A stretch of DNA of 64,000 nt from JADKHR01 sp041917295 (GTDB lineage Bacteria > Elusimicrobiota > Elusimicrobia > FEN-1173), in NCBI GenBank assembly GCA_041917295.1, contig JAYRXX010000057.1, positions 124,001 to 188,000 of the forward strand, written 5' to 3'. The first letter of the stretch is position 1. Each line of letters begins with the position of its first letter. Shown piece after piece: positions 20,621-29,331 of this stretch. A program made the translations under genes and the position numbers. The notes beneath the pieces are model-generated. The model saw only the letters and a program-made list of their open reading frames with translations, was not told the DNA's origin and did no database searches.

Positions 20621-21391
20621 ATGAAAATCGCCACGTTTAATGCCAATTCTGTTCGGTCGCGGTTGCCGATTGTTTTAAAGTGGTTGGCGGCCGAACGGCC
20701 GGACGTGTTGGCGTTGCAAGAAACCAAGGTCACCGACGATCAGTTTCCCCGGTTGGATTTTGAGAACGCGGGGTGGCGGGTGGTGTTTCGCGGGCAAAAG
20801 TCGTACAACGGTGTGGCGTTTGTTTCCAAAGAACCGTTGACCGACGTGGACACGTCCTGGGACCCGTCGGGGTCCGGGGAAGCCCGGGTGATCACGGCTC
20901 GTTGGAAAGACTGGTTTATAATCAACACCTACGTGCCCCAGGGGTTTGAGCCGGATTCTCCGAAATTCCAAAACAAACTCAAATTTTACGCGGGATTGAA
21001 AGATCTTTTTGCGCGCCACGTTACGTCCAAAACCCCCGCCCTGTGGATGGGCGATCTCAACGTGGCGCCAACGGAAATTGATCTGAACGATCCGGTTCGA
21101 AACGCCGAACATGTGTGTTTTCATCCCAAAGCACGGGCGGCGTACGAGGCCGCCCGGGGAGATTTATGGACAGACCTTTTTCGCGAAAAAGAAAAGGGGC
21201 CCGGCCATTACACCTATTGGGACTACATGATTCCGACGAATTTTCCCCGCAACCGCGGCTGGCGCATTGATCTCATGCTGGGAACCCCGCCGACGGTTCA
21301 ACGGCTCCAAAAAATCTGGATCGACAAAGCCCCCCGCGGTTGGGAAAAACCTTCCGACCACACTTTCCTCGTCGCTGAATTCAAGGAATGA
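20621..21391 (+). CDS. xthA: Exodeoxyribonuclease III / AP endonuclease
   Basis: A 256-aa member of the exonuclease III branch of the endonuclease/exonuclease/phosphatase family, which nicks DNA at abasic sites and degrades 3' ends during base-excision repair. Conserved blocks are present in order: the opening KIATFNANSVRSR, the metal-binding LQETK, NTYVPQG, GDLNVAP (catalytic Asp/Asn), RIDLML and the terminal SDH. I chose the ATG at 20621 because homology begins with its MKIATFN; the frame extends upstream without family features. Length is normal for XthA. It follows the ABC ATPase gene after a small palindrome and precedes a mobile element, with no functional link to either. Confidence 0.92.
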   Translation: MKIATFNANSVRSRLPIVLKWLAAERPDVLALQETKVTDDQFPRLDFENAGWRVVFRGQKSYNGVAFVSKEPLTDVDTSWDPSGSGEARVITARWKDWFIINTYVPQGFEPDSPKFQNKLKFYAGLKDLFARHVTSKTPALWMGDLNVAPTEIDLNDPVRNAEHVCFHPKARAAYEAARGDLWTDLFREKEKGPGHYTYWDYMIPTNFPRNRGWRIDLMLGTPPTVQRLQKIWIDKAPRGWEKPSDHTFLVAEFKE

Positions 21392-21401
21392 CAGCGGAAT
21401 T

Positions 21402-21602
21402 GTAACTACTCAGATCCCTCATCCGCCCCCTTGGGGGCACCTTCCCCCAAGAGGGGAAGGAAACAAAGATTTCCCTTCTCCTCTTGGGAGGCCGGTCGCA
21501 GAGCTCCCGGCACCGGGGGCGGTCTCTCCCACGAGACATTTCCGCTAGCGCGGTCAGCAGGGCCGCTGATGCGAGGGCAGGGTGAGGGAGCTGAGCAGTT
21601 AC
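21402..21602. mobile_element. Small inverted-repeat element (MITE-like), copy 1, 201 bp
   Basis: The left end GTAACTACTCAG (21402-21413) is the inverse of the right end CTGAGCAGTTAC (21591-21602) with one mismatch. The element is flanked by perfect 8-bp direct repeats GCGGAATT (21394-21401 and 21603-21610), the mark of a transposition event. The interior matches copy 2 (46130-46247) for about 85 bp, then carries about 83 bp not found in the other two copies before the shared GAGGGCAGGGTGAGGG tail. It encodes no protein. It occupies most of the gap between xthA and the Mrp gene. Confidence 0.85.
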
Positions 21603-21677
21603 GCGGAATTGATATAATTTCTCCTGTCGTAATCGCCGCGTTCCCTGCTGCGAATTCCCCTTTTTTGGAGTGAGCCC

Positions 21678-22886
21678 ATGCCTGCACCCTCAGATATTCT
21701 GTTCAAACCGAGTTCGGAAGCGTTGCAAGCCCGAAAAGGACCGTCGTTTCGACGGCCAGGGCCGGACTCGTTGGTCAACGTTCGGAATTTGGTGGCCATT
21801 GGAAGCGGGAAAGGCGGGGTGGGCAAATCGACGGTGACGACCAATTTGGCCGTGGCGCTTCAAAAAATGGGCGCCAAAGTGGCTGTGTTGGACGCGGACA
21901 TTTACGGGCCCAGCCAACCGGGATTGATGGGAGCCGGCGGAGAGCGGGCCCAATCGGAAGAAGACCAAATTAAACCCATGAATCGTCATGGGGTGGGGTT
22001 TATGTCCATGGGTTTGATCATGCCCCAGGACGGGCCCGTGGTGTGGCGCGCGCCCATGGCCATGAAAGCCCTCTTTCAATTTTTGACCAACGTCCAATGG
22101 GGGGACCTGGATTACCTTTTGATCGATCTTCCGCCGGGAACCGGCGATGTCCAGCTCACCATCGCCCAGCAGGCGCCGCTCACCGGATCCATTGTGGTCA
22201 CAACGCCCCAGGACGTGGCCTTGAACGTGGCGCGCAAAGGCCTTCAGATGTTTCAGCAGGTCAAGGTGCCGATTTTGGGCGTGGTGGAAAACATGAGCGG
22301 ATTCGTTTGCACGAACTGCGGCACGGAACATCTGGTGTTTAAAAAAGAAGGTGGACGGGCTTTGGCCAAAGAATCCGGCACGGCCTTCTTGGGTCGCATT
22401 CCGTTGGAGACCGACATCATGTCCGGTGGCGACGCGGGGGAACCTTTGTTGGTCCGTAGCCCCAACGCCCCGGCCGCCCAATCGTTTATGGATTTGGCGC
22501 GGGCCTTTGAACACGAAGTGGCTCGGGTCAACGGAGCGCCGTTGGCCGACGAACCAAAAAATGTGTCGATTGGTTCCGCGGGCGATCTTCGCATCGAGTG
22601 GGCCGACGGACACGAAGGCATCAACGGGGCGTGGGGACTGCGGGTGAGCTGTCCTTGCGCGGCGTGCGTTGACGAAGACACGGGAAAAAGGGTGTTGGAC
22701 CCCCAACGCATTCCCCTGGACATCAACGTGTCGGAAGTTCACCCCGTGGGCCGATACGGCATCGGCATCGCTTTTTCCGACAGCCACAACACGGGCATTT
22801 TCCGGTTTGAAACACTTCGCGCGGCCTGTGAATGTCCCTTGTGTGCCGCGTCCAAGGGGAATTCCTCGGCCCGTTTTTCCGTTTAA
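21678..22886 (+). CDS. Mrp/NBP35-type Fe-S cluster carrier ATPase fused to a DUF971 domain
   Basis: A 402-aa P-loop ATPase of the Mrp/ApbC/Ind1 group, which carries [4Fe-4S] clusters to apoproteins. The deviant Walker A (GSGKGGVGKST, 42-52), DADIYGPSQPG, the DLPPGTGD block and a C-terminal CxxC (FVCTNCG) for the bridging cluster are all present. The usual N-terminal MIP18-like domain is missing; instead the last about 100 residues (LRIEWADGHEG onward, with CPCAAC and CECPLC) form a DUF971 domain. A TTTGGAG ribosome-binding site precedes the ATG. The next gene is an Nfu-type scaffold, so the two likely form an Fe-S biogenesis module. It could be named mrp or apbC. Confidence 0.88.
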   Translation: MPAPSDILFKPSSEALQARKGPSFRRPGPDSLVNVRNLVAIGSGKGGVGKSTVTTNLAVALQKMGAKVAVLDADIYGPSQPGLMGAGGERAQSEEDQIKPMNRHGVGFMSMGLIMPQDGPVVWRAPMAMKALFQFLTNVQWGDLDYLLIDLPPGTGDVQLTIAQQAPLTGSIVVTTPQDVALNVARKGLQMFQQVKVPILGVVENMSGFVCTNCGTEHLVFKKEGGRALAKESGTAFLGRIPLETDIMSGGDAGEPLLVRSPNAPAAQSFMDLARAFEHEVARVNGAPLADEPKNVSIGSAGDLRIEWADGHEGINGAWGLRVSCPCAACVDEDTGKRVLDPQRIPLDINVSEVHPVGRYGIGIAFSDSHNTGIFRFETLRAACECPLCAASKGNSSARFSV

Positions 22887-22971
22887 TCCAAAATTTTCAG
22901 TTGACTGGACATTTCCGTCCGGGAGGCCTGGAAAATTATGTTCCATGCACGATCGACAAAAGCCATGATTC

Positions 22972-22989
22972 AACCGGGAAATCCCGGTT
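22972..22989. repeat. Small dispersed palindrome, copy 2
   Basis: AACCGGGAAATCCCGGTT: 8-bp arms with a 2-nt centre, 7 nt before the ATG of the Nfu-type gene. There is no recognisable ribosome-binding site between it and the ATG, so the hairpin may affect translation of that gene (inference). Confidence 0.6.
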
Positions 22990-22995
22990 AATCGT

Positions 22996-23652
22996 ATGGA
23001 CCCCTCTCCGCTGACCGGCCCTTCCCCGCGGTTGGGGGAAGATGTTCGTATCACGGCCGCCGTGTCGCCGTCGGATCCCCGCGTTTGCGCGTTCACCTTG
23101 GATCGGTCCATTTTTTCCGGGTCCGTCCTTTGCCGGAACGCCGAGGAAGCCCGGGGAACACCTTTGTTTGAACGGCTCTTCGCCTTGCCGGGGGTTGTCC
23201 AGGTGTGGGTGGCCGGCGATCGAGTGACCGTGGCCTGCGCCGACCCCCAACCCTGGGACGTCGCCGCCAAAACCATTGGCAAAATCCTTCGCGCGACCCT
23301 GACCGATGTCGGGTTTTCGCCCTTGGCTCAAAAATCGTTGTCGGCCGGCGACCTCTTGGAACGGGTACGCGCCGTATTAAATTCCGACGTTAATCCCGGT
23401 TTGGCCCAGCACGGAGGTCAAGCGGAACTGGTGGCGATCAAGGGCGGGGTGGCCGAAATTAAACTAAGCGGAGGATGCCAGGGGTGTGGCGCGGCGAAGA
23501 TGACCCTGTCCTTCGGCATTGAACGAACCCTTCGATCCAAAATTCCCGAACTGCGGGGCGTTCGCGACGTCACAGACCATGCGGCGGGCGAGCGGCCCTA
23601 CTTTTCCGGGTCCGGGCAGAGCCCGTTTGAATCCACCGATCGCGGTCTTTGA
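22996..23652 (+). CDS. Nfu-type Fe-S cluster scaffold protein (Nfu_N + NifU C-terminal domain)
   Basis: A 218-aa protein. The first about 90 residues resemble the Nfu N-terminal domain (FSGSVL..., LFERLFALPGVVQVWVAGDRVTV). The second half is a NifU C-terminal domain whose GGCQGCG motif (C161, C164) holds a [4Fe-4S] cluster at a dimer interface; LNSDVNPGLAQHGGQAEL is the typical lead-in. Its place directly after the Mrp ATPase gene supports a shared role in Fe-S delivery. The ATG at 22996 has no clear ribosome-binding site and follows a small palindrome, so the start is uncertain by a few codons. The 3' end overlaps the pabB frame. Confidence 0.85.
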   Translation: MDPSPLTGPSPRLGEDVRITAAVSPSDPRVCAFTLDRSIFSGSVLCRNAEEARGTPLFERLFALPGVVQVWVAGDRVTVACADPQPWDVAAKTIGKILRATLTDVGFSPLAQKSLSAGDLLERVRAVLNSDVNPGLAQHGGQAELVAIKGGVAEIKLSGGCQGCGAAKMTLSFGIERTLRSKIPELRGVRDVTDHAAGERPYFSGSGQSPFESTDRGL

Positions 23653-25378
23653 GTCTTTCGATCCCGCCCAGTCGGGGTGGTCGGCTTCGTTTGGCCGGCC
23701 CCGCGGGGTTCGTCAGGCTCAAACGCTTTCCCAGGTCCGGCCCCTGTTGGGTTTTTTGGAAGAGCAGGTTCGGCAAGGGCGGTGGGGCATTCTACTTTTG
23801 TCCTACGAGGCGGCGCCAGGTCTCAACCCGGCGCTGACCGCTTTTCAAGGGGGCGGCATCCCCTTGGCGTGGGCCGCGGTGTTTGACCGGCCTCACACAA
23901 TTCGTTTCCCGATCGAGACCCCTTTTCAACATTCTCCGTGGCGTCCCGCCTTGACGGAAAAAAAATACGCCACCGCGGTTCAGAAAATCAAACATCACAT
24001 TGAACGGGGAGACACCTACCAAGTTAATTTCACGTTCCCGCTCCGTACTCGGTGGTCGGGTGATTCCTGGGCGTGGTATTGCCGGCTCCGGGATTGCCAG
24101 GGAGCGCCCTATTCGGCCTATGTGGATCTCGGACGATGGAAAATACTGAGCTTGTCGCCGGAACTTTTTTTTGAGAAGCGAGGTGATCGGTTGGTCGCGC
24201 GTCCCATGAAAGGCTCGGCCCCTCGCGGGCGGTGGAAAGAAGAAGACCGGGCCTTCGACCGGGGCCTTCGTTTAAGCCCAAAAGAAAGGGCCGAGAACGT
24301 GATGATCGTTGATCTGCTTCGAAACGATTTTGGAAAAATTGCCCGACCCGGGTCCGTCCGGACCACGCGCCTCTTTAAAACGGAGCCTTACCCAACTCTC
24401 TGGCAAATGACGTCGGAAATCGAGGCCCGGCTCAGGCCGCGGGTGGGATTGCCGGAAATGATGGAAGCCCTGTTTCCCAGCGGGTCGGTTACGGGCGCGC
24501 CCAAACGGCGCACCATGGAAATTATTCAGAACCTCGAAACGGGTCCGCGCGGGGTCTACACGGGGACCCTTGGTTTGCTTCGCCCGAACGGGCACTGGAC
24601 CTTTAGCGTCGGCATCCGCACTTTAACGTTGGACGGAAAAACGGGCGAAGCCCGTTGCCCGGTGGGGAGCGGCGTGACCATCTCGTCGGAGGCGTCAGCG
24701 GAATATCGGGAATGTCTGCTGAAAGGGGATTTTCTAAAGGCCCCGTCTTATGATTTGTTGGAATCGATCCGGTTGGAAAACGGCGAGTGGTATTTGTTGG
24801 CCGGCCATTTGGACCGACTGCGCCGGTCCGCCCAGCGGTTTGGTTTTCGATGGAATCCCAAGGCTATTCGAGACCATCTCAAGACCCAGGCTCACAAACG
24901 GCCGAATGGCCGTTGGAAAGTTCGCCTGTTGTTGTCCCGCGACGGAAACGTGCGGTGCGAATCAGCGCCCTTGGACGTTCCCATGACCCCCTGGCGGGTG
25001 GGTTTGGCCCAACAGCCGGTGGACGAGTCCGACCTTTTTCTTTATCACAAAACAACCCGGCGGGACGTGTACGACAAATTTCGTCGCGCCCATCCCGACG
25101 GGGACGATGTCCTTCTGTGGAACCAACGCGGGGAACTGACCGAGTCAACCCTGGCCAACCTCGTGATTAAAATGAACGGACACCTCTACACGCCCCCGAT
25201 CCAATGCGGGTTGTTGGGGGGCGTGTTTCGGCGCCATCTTCTCGGTCGGGGAAAGATTCGTGAGCGTGTCCTGACCCGAACGGATCTTCGAAGAGCGGAG
25301 CGCGTTTTTCTGATCAATTCGGTCCGCGGTTGGATCCCCGTGGACCTTCTGTCAAGAAATCGGAAAAAGAGCCGATAA
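23579..25378 (+). CDS. pabBC: Aminodeoxychorismate synthase component I fused to aminodeoxychorismate lyase (PabB-PabC)
   Basis: About 599 aa. The first two thirds are a chorismate-binding domain (GDTYQVNFTF, LSLSPELFFEKRG, IVDLLRNDFGKIA, PSGSVTGAPKRRTMEII, YTGTLG, PVGSGVTISSEA) that aminates chorismate. The last about 210 residues are a PLP fold-type IV lyase with the expected lysine in YHKTTRRDVYD and the ELTESTLANLV segment, releasing p-aminobenzoate for folate. Such fusions are known in several phyla. The start is uncertain: ATG at 23579 gives a 74-nt overlap with the Nfu gene, a TTG at 23519 is the other option, and no clear start lies after the Nfu stop. No pabA glutaminase is in the window. 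Confidence 0.88.
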   Translation: MRRASGPTFPGPGRARLNPPIAVFESFDPAQSGWSASFGRPRGVRQAQTLSQVRPLLGFLEEQVRQGRWGILLLSYEAAPGLNPALTAFQGGGIPLAWAAVFDRPHTIRFPIETPFQHSPWRPALTEKKYATAVQKIKHHIERGDTYQVNFTFPLRTRWSGDSWAWYCRLRDCQGAPYSAYVDLGRWKILSLSPELFFEKRGDRLVARPMKGSAPRGRWKEEDRAFDRGLRLSPKERAENVMIVDLLRNDFGKIARPGSVRTTRLFKTEPYPTLWQMTSEIEARLRPRVGLPEMMEALFPSGSVTGAPKRRTMEIIQNLETGPRGVYTGTLGLLRPNGHWTFSVGIRTLTLDGKTGEARCPVGSGVTISSEASAEYRECLLKGDFLKAPSYDLLESIRLENGEWYLLAGHLDRLRRSAQRFGFRWNPKAIRDHLKTQAHKRPNGRWKVRLLLSRDGNVRCESAPLDVPMTPWRVGLAQQPVDESDLFLYHKTTRRDVYDKFRRAHPDGDDVLLWNQRGELTESTLANLVIKMNGHLYTPPIQCGLLGGVFRRHLLGRGKIRERVLTRTDLRRAERVFLINSVRGWIPVDLLSRNRKKSR

Positions 25379-25401
25379 CAAGGGCGACTCCAGGAGACTT
25401 C

Positions 25402-27123
25402 ATGCAAAACCGTTGGAAAAAAGACGCGTCTGGTGAAGAGGTGGTGGAAGTGGCCCGTGTGGGGGCGAGCCTTTTGGAAGACCCTTTGTTGAATAAGGGA
25501 AGCGGGTTCCCGGTGGACGAGCGCCGTGCGCTGGGGTTGGAAGGCCTCTTGCCTCCCCATGTGTCCACCTGGGAAGAACAGATTCAGCGTTCCTACGGCA
25601 ACTATCTGAAGAAAACCACCGACCTTGAACGCCACGTGTTTCTCACCTCTCTTCAAGACCGAAACGAAACGTTGTTTTACGGGCTTCTCCAGGCGCACAT
25701 CCACGAAATGATGCCCATCATCTATACCCCGGTGGTGGGGGAAGCGTGCCGCCAGTACAGTCACTTGTATCGTCGGCCGCGAGGGCTCTATTTGAACTAT
25801 TCCGATCGGGCGCGTTTGGAAACCATGTTGTCGAACGTCTCCCACCGGCCGGTGGAAGTGATTGTGGTCACCGATGGGGAACGGATTTTGGGTTTGGGCG
25901 ATTTGGGGTTGAACGGAGTGGGTATCCCCATTGGTAAATTGAGCCTTTACACTCTGTGTGCGGGGATCCACCCAGCGATGACACTTCCCATTGTGCTCGA
26001 CGTGGGCACAGACAACAAGGAGTTGCTGAACGATCCGTTGTATCTGGGGTGGCGTCACGAACGGGTGCGCGGCGCCGAGTACGACTCGTTTATTGAGCGC
26101 TTCGTGGCCGGGGTTAAGAAATGTTGGCCCCACGTTTTGTTGCAGTGGGAAGATTTTTCCAAAGGCAACGCCGCGCGGTTGCTGGAAAAGTACCGGGACC
26201 AACTGTGCACCTTTAACGACGATATTCAAGGCACCGGTGCCGTGACAGCCGCGGGGGTTATGGCGGCGGTTCGGGCCATCGGCGGAAAGATGAAGGACCA
26301 ACAAGTGGTCATTTTGGGCGCGGGGTCCGCCGCCATGGGCATCGGCGACCAATTGGTTATGGCCATGCGGCAAGAGGGTCTTGACCTTCCTTCATCCCGG
26401 TCGAAAATTTGGTTGGTGGACAGTCAAGGCTTGGTGTTGAAGGAACGGCCCAACCTGGAACCCGGCAAAAGTCGGTTTGCCCAACCCGCCCAGCGCGCGG
26501 GGGAATGGAAAGTGGCCAACAAAGCCCAAATTAATTTGGCCGAAACCGTTCACCACGTTCGACCCACGGTCTTGATCGGGACCTCGGCCCAACCCAACGT
26601 CTTTACGAAAGAGATTGTTCACGACATGAACAGCGATGGGCCGCGACCGTCTTCCCGTCCACTTATTTTTCCGTTGTCAAACCCCACGTCGAAATGCGAA
26701 GCCACGCCGGCCGATCTGTTGACATGGACGAACGGCCGGGCCTTGGTGGCCACGGGAAGCCCCTACGCGCCTGTGACGGTGGATGGAAAAACCCGCGTCA
26801 TCGGCCAATGCAACAACGCCTATATTTTCCCCGGCATGGGGTTGGGAGTCACTGCCAGCGGCGCGCGCCGCGTGACGGACGAAATGTTTTTCGCCGCCGC
26901 CCGCGCGTTGGCGGACCTTTCACCGGCGTTGCGTGATTCGGACGCTTCTCTTTTTCCTGATCTCAACGGCATTCGAGACGTATCCCGCCGGGTGGCGATG
27001 GCAGTGGCGAAAATGGCCCAGTCCCAGGGCCACGCCGACGCCGTGTCCCCTGACGAATTGGACCGCCGCCTCACCGCCAAAACCTGGATCCCCCGCTACC
27101 CGCATCTGCGTCGCAATTCCTGA
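25402..27123 (+). CDS. maeA: NAD-dependent malic enzyme
   Basis: A 573-aa cytoplasmic enzyme that oxidatively decarboxylates malate to pyruvate. It has the large-form architecture: IIYTPVVGEACRQYSHLYR at the N-terminal catalytic domain, VVTDGERILGLGDLGLNG, the metal site FNDDIQGTGAV, the Rossmann motif ILGAGSAAMGIGDQL, and NPTSKCEATPADL. Length agrees with ScfA/MaeA-type enzymes rather than the short form. The ATG at 25402 follows CAGGAGA with good spacing; an in-frame upstream extension into pabB is spurious. It lies 23 nt after pabB and just before the KdpD-like kinase. Confidence 0.93.
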   Translation: MQNRWKKDASGEEVVEVARVGASLLEDPLLNKGSGFPVDERRALGLEGLLPPHVSTWEEQIQRSYGNYLKKTTDLERHVFLTSLQDRNETLFYGLLQAHIHEMMPIIYTPVVGEACRQYSHLYRRPRGLYLNYSDRARLETMLSNVSHRPVEVIVVTDGERILGLGDLGLNGVGIPIGKLSLYTLCAGIHPAMTLPIVLDVGTDNKELLNDPLYLGWRHERVRGAEYDSFIERFVAGVKKCWPHVLLQWEDFSKGNAARLLEKYRDQLCTFNDDIQGTGAVTAAGVMAAVRAIGGKMKDQQVVILGAGSAAMGIGDQLVMAMRQEGLDLPSSRSKIWLVDSQGLVLKERPNLEPGKSRFAQPAQRAGEWKVANKAQINLAETVHHVRPTVLIGTSAQPNVFTKEIVHDMNSDGPRPSSRPLIFPLSNPTSKCEATPADLLTWTNGRALVATGSPYAPVTVDGKTRVIGQCNNAYIFPGMGLGVTASGARRVTDEMFFAAARALADLSPALRDSDASLFPDLNGIRDVSRRVAMAVAKMAQSQGHADAVSPDELDRRLTAKTWIPRYPHLRRNS

Positions 27124-27163
27124 GCTGGAAAGACATTCCCAGAAAACGCACAATAGAATCCTC

Positions 27164-28609
27164 TTGAACACAAATCGATTGATTCGGGAATACGGTGTTG
27201 CCGTTGCGGCGGTGGGATTGGCCACGGCGGTTAGTTTTATTTTATCCCCATTCTTTGAGCCCACCAGTTTGGCCATGATCTACCTGTTGGGCGCCCTGGG
27301 CGTGTCGGTTCGAGGACGACGGGGTCCCGTTATTGCGGCGTCGATTTTGAGCGTTCTGTGCTTTGATTTCTTTTTTATCCCTCCACGCTTCACCTTGCGG
27401 GTGGCGGACCCCCAATCGTTGTGGACCTTCGCTGTTCTGTTCGCCACGGTGATGATCACAAGTCATTTGACGCTCCGGTTGAAGGCCGAGGCGGAATCCG
27501 CGCGAGAGGGACAACGACGCATGGCCATGATGAATGCTTTAACGGAAAAATTGTTGGCCGCTGGGGGAGTGGACGACATTGTCCGTGTTTCTGCCGATCA
27601 CTTGTCCAATGTTTTTTCCGCGCGGGTGTCGGTCATGGTCCCGGATGACAAAGGCCGGTTGCCCTTGAAGGGATTGACCGACAAAGAGCGGGGGACGGCA
27701 CAATGGGTGTACGACAGCGGTCAGCCGGCGGGACAGGGGACCGGGACACTTCCGGACGCGAAGGCCCTCTTTGTCCCGCTCCGCGGAGCGGAAACCCCGG
27801 CGGGCGTTTTGCGCCTGGAGAAAAGATTTTCCGAAGGCGCCCAACAACAACTTTTGGATTCCTATGCCCATCAGATCGGATTGTCCTTGGAGGTGGCCCG
27901 TTTGGCCGAAATGCATCGCCGCGCCGAGGCGGCGGCCGAGAATGAGCGGGTTCGCAGTTCGTTGTTGAGCCTGGTGTCTCACGATCTCCGGACGCCCTTG
28001 ACCGCCATTTTGGGATCCGCGGATGTTCTCTTGGAGAGAGACGAGGTGCGCGGGAATCGGCCTGTTCATGATTTGCTAAAAAATATACAAAGCGAATCGG
28101 AACGGTTGTCCCGGTTGATCTCCAATCTGTTGGATGCCCAGCGATTGGAGTCGGGGGCCTTCCGCTTGGACAAGCAACGGGGGCCCTTGGAAGAGGTTCT
28201 GGGCGCGGTTTTGGAACGGTGTTCAAAAATTCTTGGTTCGCGAGACGTTCGGGTGGACCTTCAAAAGGATTTGCCGCTGGTGCCGATGGATAGTTTATTG
28301 ATGGAGCAGGTTTTTCAAAATTTATTGGAAAACGCCGTTCGCTGTTCTCCCCCGGGGAGCCCTCTCGAAATTTCGGCTCACGTGCGAGGGGGCGACGTGG
28401 AGGTTTCGGTGGCGGACCATGGCCCGGGAATCAACGATTCGGATCTGGAGGCCGTGTTTGAAAAGTTTTATAAGGGAACCTCATCGCCGGGATCGGGGTT
28501 GGGATTGGCCATTTGTCGCGCCGTGGTGAAGGTGCACGGCGGACGGATTTGGGCGGAGAACGGTTCCCAGGGAGGGGCCGTTTTCCGGTTCACACTTCCT
28601 CTTTTATGA
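27164..28609 (+). CDS. KdpD-like sensor histidine kinase lacking the N-terminal KdpD and Usp domains
   Basis: About 481 aa. It begins directly with a four-helix DUF4118 membrane domain (EYGVAVAAVGLATAVSF ... VMITSHLTLRL), then a GAF-like domain, then HisKA with SLVSHDLRTPLTAILG (H273) and an HATPase domain with NLLENAVRCSP, DHGPGI and GSGLGLAICRAVVKVHGG. It equals the C-terminal half of a classical KdpD. The USP-containing half is on a different protein (34177-36675) that has no kinase domain. The stop overlaps the KdpE start (ATGA), so the pair is co-translated. The start codon is uncertain: TTG at 27164 or 27179; there is no good ATG near the first helix. Confidence 0.87.
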   Translation: MNTNRLIREYGVAVAAVGLATAVSFILSPFFEPTSLAMIYLLGALGVSVRGRRGPVIAASILSVLCFDFFFIPPRFTLRVADPQSLWTFAVLFATVMITSHLTLRLKAEAESAREGQRRMAMMNALTEKLLAAGGVDDIVRVSADHLSNVFSARVSVMVPDDKGRLPLKGLTDKERGTAQWVYDSGQPAGQGTGTLPDAKALFVPLRGAETPAGVLRLEKRFSEGAQQQLLDSYAHQIGLSLEVARLAEMHRRAEAAAENERVRSSLLSLVSHDLRTPLTAILGSADVLLERDEVRGNRPVHDLLKNIQSESERLSRLISNLLDAQRLESGAFRLDKQRGPLEEVLGAVLERCSKILGSRDVRVDLQKDLPLVPMDSLLMEQVFQNLLENAVRCSPPGSPLEISAHVRGGDVEVSVADHGPGINDSDLEAVFEKFYKGTSSPGSGLGLAICRAVVKVHGGRIWAENGSQGGAVFRFTLPLL

Positions 28610-29301
28610 CACCTGAAAAAACATTGCTTGTGATCGAGGATGAGGCGGCGATCTTGAGATTTCTCCGTCCCAGTCTCGAAAAGGCCGGATGGCGGATGTG
28701 GGAAGCCCAGACCGGACGGGCCGGGGTGGAGTTGGCCGCTTCCCAAAAACCCGACGCTATTTTATTAGACTTGGGGTTGCCCGACGGCGATGGCCTCGAC
28801 GTGCTGAAAACGTTGCGTCAATGGACGTCGGCGCCGATCCTCATCATCTCCGCCCGGGGCCAGGAGAAAGACAAAATCGCCGGGCTGGACGCCGGGGCCG
28901 ATGATTATCTCACGAAACCGTTCGGCGTGGCGGAACTGTTGGCGCGGCTCCGCGTGGCCCTGCGCCATCAAGAAAACCGGCCGGAGGCTTCGCCTCTTTA
29001 CGAATGCGCTGGATTGAAAGTGGATTTGGCAGGCCGCCACGTGTGGGTGAAGAAAAAAGAAATTCACCTGTCCCCTCAACAGTACGATGTCCTGGCCGTT
29101 TTGGTTCGCCACGCGGGCCGGGTGGTGACCCACAAGCAATTATTAAAGGAAGCCTGGGGCGATGACCGCGTGGTCACCCCCGAATCTGTCCGAATTTTTG
29201 TCCATCAACTCCGCCACAAAATCGAGCCCGACCCTGTTCGGCCCCGCTGTCTCAAGACCGAGCCCGGCGTGGGGTATCGTCTCACCGCCTCAGACCAGTA
29301 G
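28606..29301 (+). CDS. kdpE: OmpR-family response regulator, KdpE
   Basis: A 231-aa DNA-binding regulator. The receiver domain has the acidic pocket (IEDE), phospho-acceptor D55 (LLDLGLPDGDG) and the switch lysine in YLTKPFG. The C-terminal half is an OmpR winged helix with LSPQQYDVLAVLVRHAGRVVTHKQLLKEAWG and a terminal ECL-type TEPGVGYRL. Its start overlaps the stop of the upstream kinase by ATGA, making it the obvious partner. Its targets are likely the promoter of the kdpFABC operon downstream. It ends 275 nt before the 26-aa ORF that opens that operon. Confidence 0.92.
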   Translation: MTPEKTLLVIEDEAAILRFLRPSLEKAGWRMWEAQTGRAGVELAASQKPDAILLDLGLPDGDGLDVLKTLRQWTSAPILIISARGQEKDKIAGLDAGADDYLTKPFGVAELLARLRVALRHQENRPEASPLYECAGLKVDLAGRHVWVKKKEIHLSPQQYDVLAVLVRHAGRVVTHKQLLKEAWGDDRVVTPESVRIFVHQLRHKIEPDPVRPRCLKTEPGVGYRLTASDQ

Positions 29302-29313
29302 CTCCCCTTCTCC

Positions 29314-29331
29314 TTCCGGGGAATCCCGGTT
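29314..29331. repeat. Small dispersed palindrome, copy 3 (partial)
   Basis: TTCCGGGGAATCCCGGTT, the reverse orientation of the 20548 copy with one arm end degraded. It abuts the left end of the 171-bp palindrome upstream of the kdp structural genes. Confidence 0.5.

Noticed and set aside
21690..23282. 530-codon minus-strand ORF
   Set aside because: It is antisense to the Mrp and Nfu genes, His/Gly/Arg-rich as expected of a shadow in GC-rich coding DNA, and has no recognisable domain.
25186..26373. 395-codon minus-strand ORF opposite malic enzyme
   Set aside because: Shadow of a clearly recognised gene; no ribosome-binding site and no protein-like motifs.
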